Positions 5,285 through 5,706 of a stretch of 5,706 nt of DNA are shown here, one piece after another; positions within the stretch are counted from its first letter, which is position 1; each line of letters starts with the position of its first letter. The notes under the pieces are model-generated. The model was not told the DNA's origin. It made no database searches and worked only from the letters and a program-made list of their open reading frames with translations. A program made the translations under genes and the position numbers. Source of the DNA: Saprospiraceae bacterium (lineage in GTDB: Bacteria > Bacteroidota > Bacteroidia > Chitinophagales > Saprospiraceae); contig JABDJM010000044.1 in assembly GCA_013002475.1 (NCBI GenBank), positions 1 to 5,706 of the forward strand, written 5' to 3'.

Positions 5285-5706
5285 AAAGAGTACCAAAAGG
5301 GACCTTTATAAATGCATTGACCATCCTGGTGGGAGGGTTGATCGGGCTTATGCTCCAGCAGGTATTACCTGAAAAAATTCAGATCATTACTCTCCAGGCA
5401 GTTGGATTGGCCATCCTTGTAATAGCTATCCAGATGAGCCTAAAACTTCCCGAGGAGCTTTGGATCCCATTCATCTTTTCCCTGGTAATTGGTGCTATCA
5501 TTGGCGAAGGTTTAAACATCAAGGCTTTTTTAGATAGTTGGGAGGCAGGTATTAAGGACGGATTTCAAATAGGTGAAAAGAGGTTTTCGGAAGGTCTTTT
5601 GGCCGCCTTTGTATTCTTTTGTGCGAGCCCGATAACCATCGTTGGAGCTATTGAAGAGGGAATAAATAATAAGAGAGAGCTGCTCCTTGTCAAATCTGTA
5701 CTAGAC
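5281..5706 (+). CDS. DUF554 family integral membrane protein (N-terminal part)
   Basis: The first 142 codons are visible, and the gene runs off the window; family members are usually about 225-240 aa (YqgA and YdfK relatives). The start shows the family opening KGTFINALTILVGGLIGLML (6-25), a Gly-rich membrane helix. A second helix lies at about 38-53 and a third at about 61-78. A hydrophilic stretch then leads to a conserved helix and loop, AAFVFFCASPITIVGAIEEG (108-127), and to KSVLD at the window end, both typical of DUF554. The biochemical role of the family is not established; transport has been suggested. The ATG at 5281 overlaps the nucleotidyltransferase TGA by 4 nt, so the two are co-translated. 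No frameshift or stop is seen. The family call is firm; function is unknown. Confidence 0.92.
   Translation, partial: MKRVPKGTFINALTILVGGLIGLMLQQVLPEKIQIITLQAVGLAILVIAIQMSLKLPEELWIPFIFSLVIGAIIGEGLNIKAFLDSWEAGIKDGFQIGEKRFSEGLLAAFVFFCASPITIVGAIEEGINNKRELLLVKSVLD

Noticed and set aside
1..5706. Search for mobile elements, CRISPR, tRNA or rRNA, att sites and defence genes
   Set aside because: No terminal inverted repeats, transposase motifs, spaced direct repeats or RNA-gene sequences were recognised; the window is dense housekeeping and envelope coding.

Overview
The window looks like a chromosomal segment of a Bacteroidota bacterium, probably an environmental Cytophagales-like lineage (the lineage is inference). 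Support comes from several places. The RpoN C-terminus has the Bacteroidota-style ending NIPVARLRKEL. LpxK carries the DDAFQHR variant. Most genes lack a clear Shine-Dalgarno sequence, and a TAnnTTTG-type promoter element lies upstream of lpxK. Base composition is moderate and fairly even. There are no signs of mobile DNA, CRISPR or RNA genes.

Layout: (1) 2-208, plus strand: the last 68 codons of rpoN (sigma-54). (2) 237-276: a perfect 16-bp hairpin with A and T tracts, able to terminate transcription from both sides. (3) 301-4454, minus strand: a compact four-gene operon read from right to left. Its order is lpxK (lipid A 4'-kinase), a PlsC-like membrane acyltransferase, a membrane GT2 glycosyltransferase, and an ECF-type sigma factor. 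The junctions are a 4-nt ATGA overlap, a 28-nt gap and a 10-nt overlap. (4) 4455-4531: a 77-nt divergent intergenic region that must hold the promoters for both directions. (5) 4532-5706, plus strand: a MurU/HddC-like sugar-phosphate nucleotidyltransferase, coupled by an ATGA overlap to a DUF554 membrane protein that runs off the window edge.

The genes form an envelope-biosynthesis neighbourhood. LpxK phosphorylates the lipid A precursor. The acyltransferase and glycosyltransferase are both membrane-anchored and probably act on lipid or lipid-linked substrates. The nucleotidyltransferase makes an activated sugar. The ECF sigma factor at the distal end of the lipid operon has no anti-sigma gene beside it in the window, and it converges on rpoN, so two sigma-factor genes share one terminator.

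No clearly new multi-gene system is visible. The items most worth checking are the ECF factor embedded in the lpxK operon with its lysine-rich tail, the bidirectional sigma/sigma terminator, and a dnaX-like SD plus A8 slippery arrangement inside the glycosyltransferase gene. The acyltransferase HX5D spacing and two start-codon corrections are also noted.
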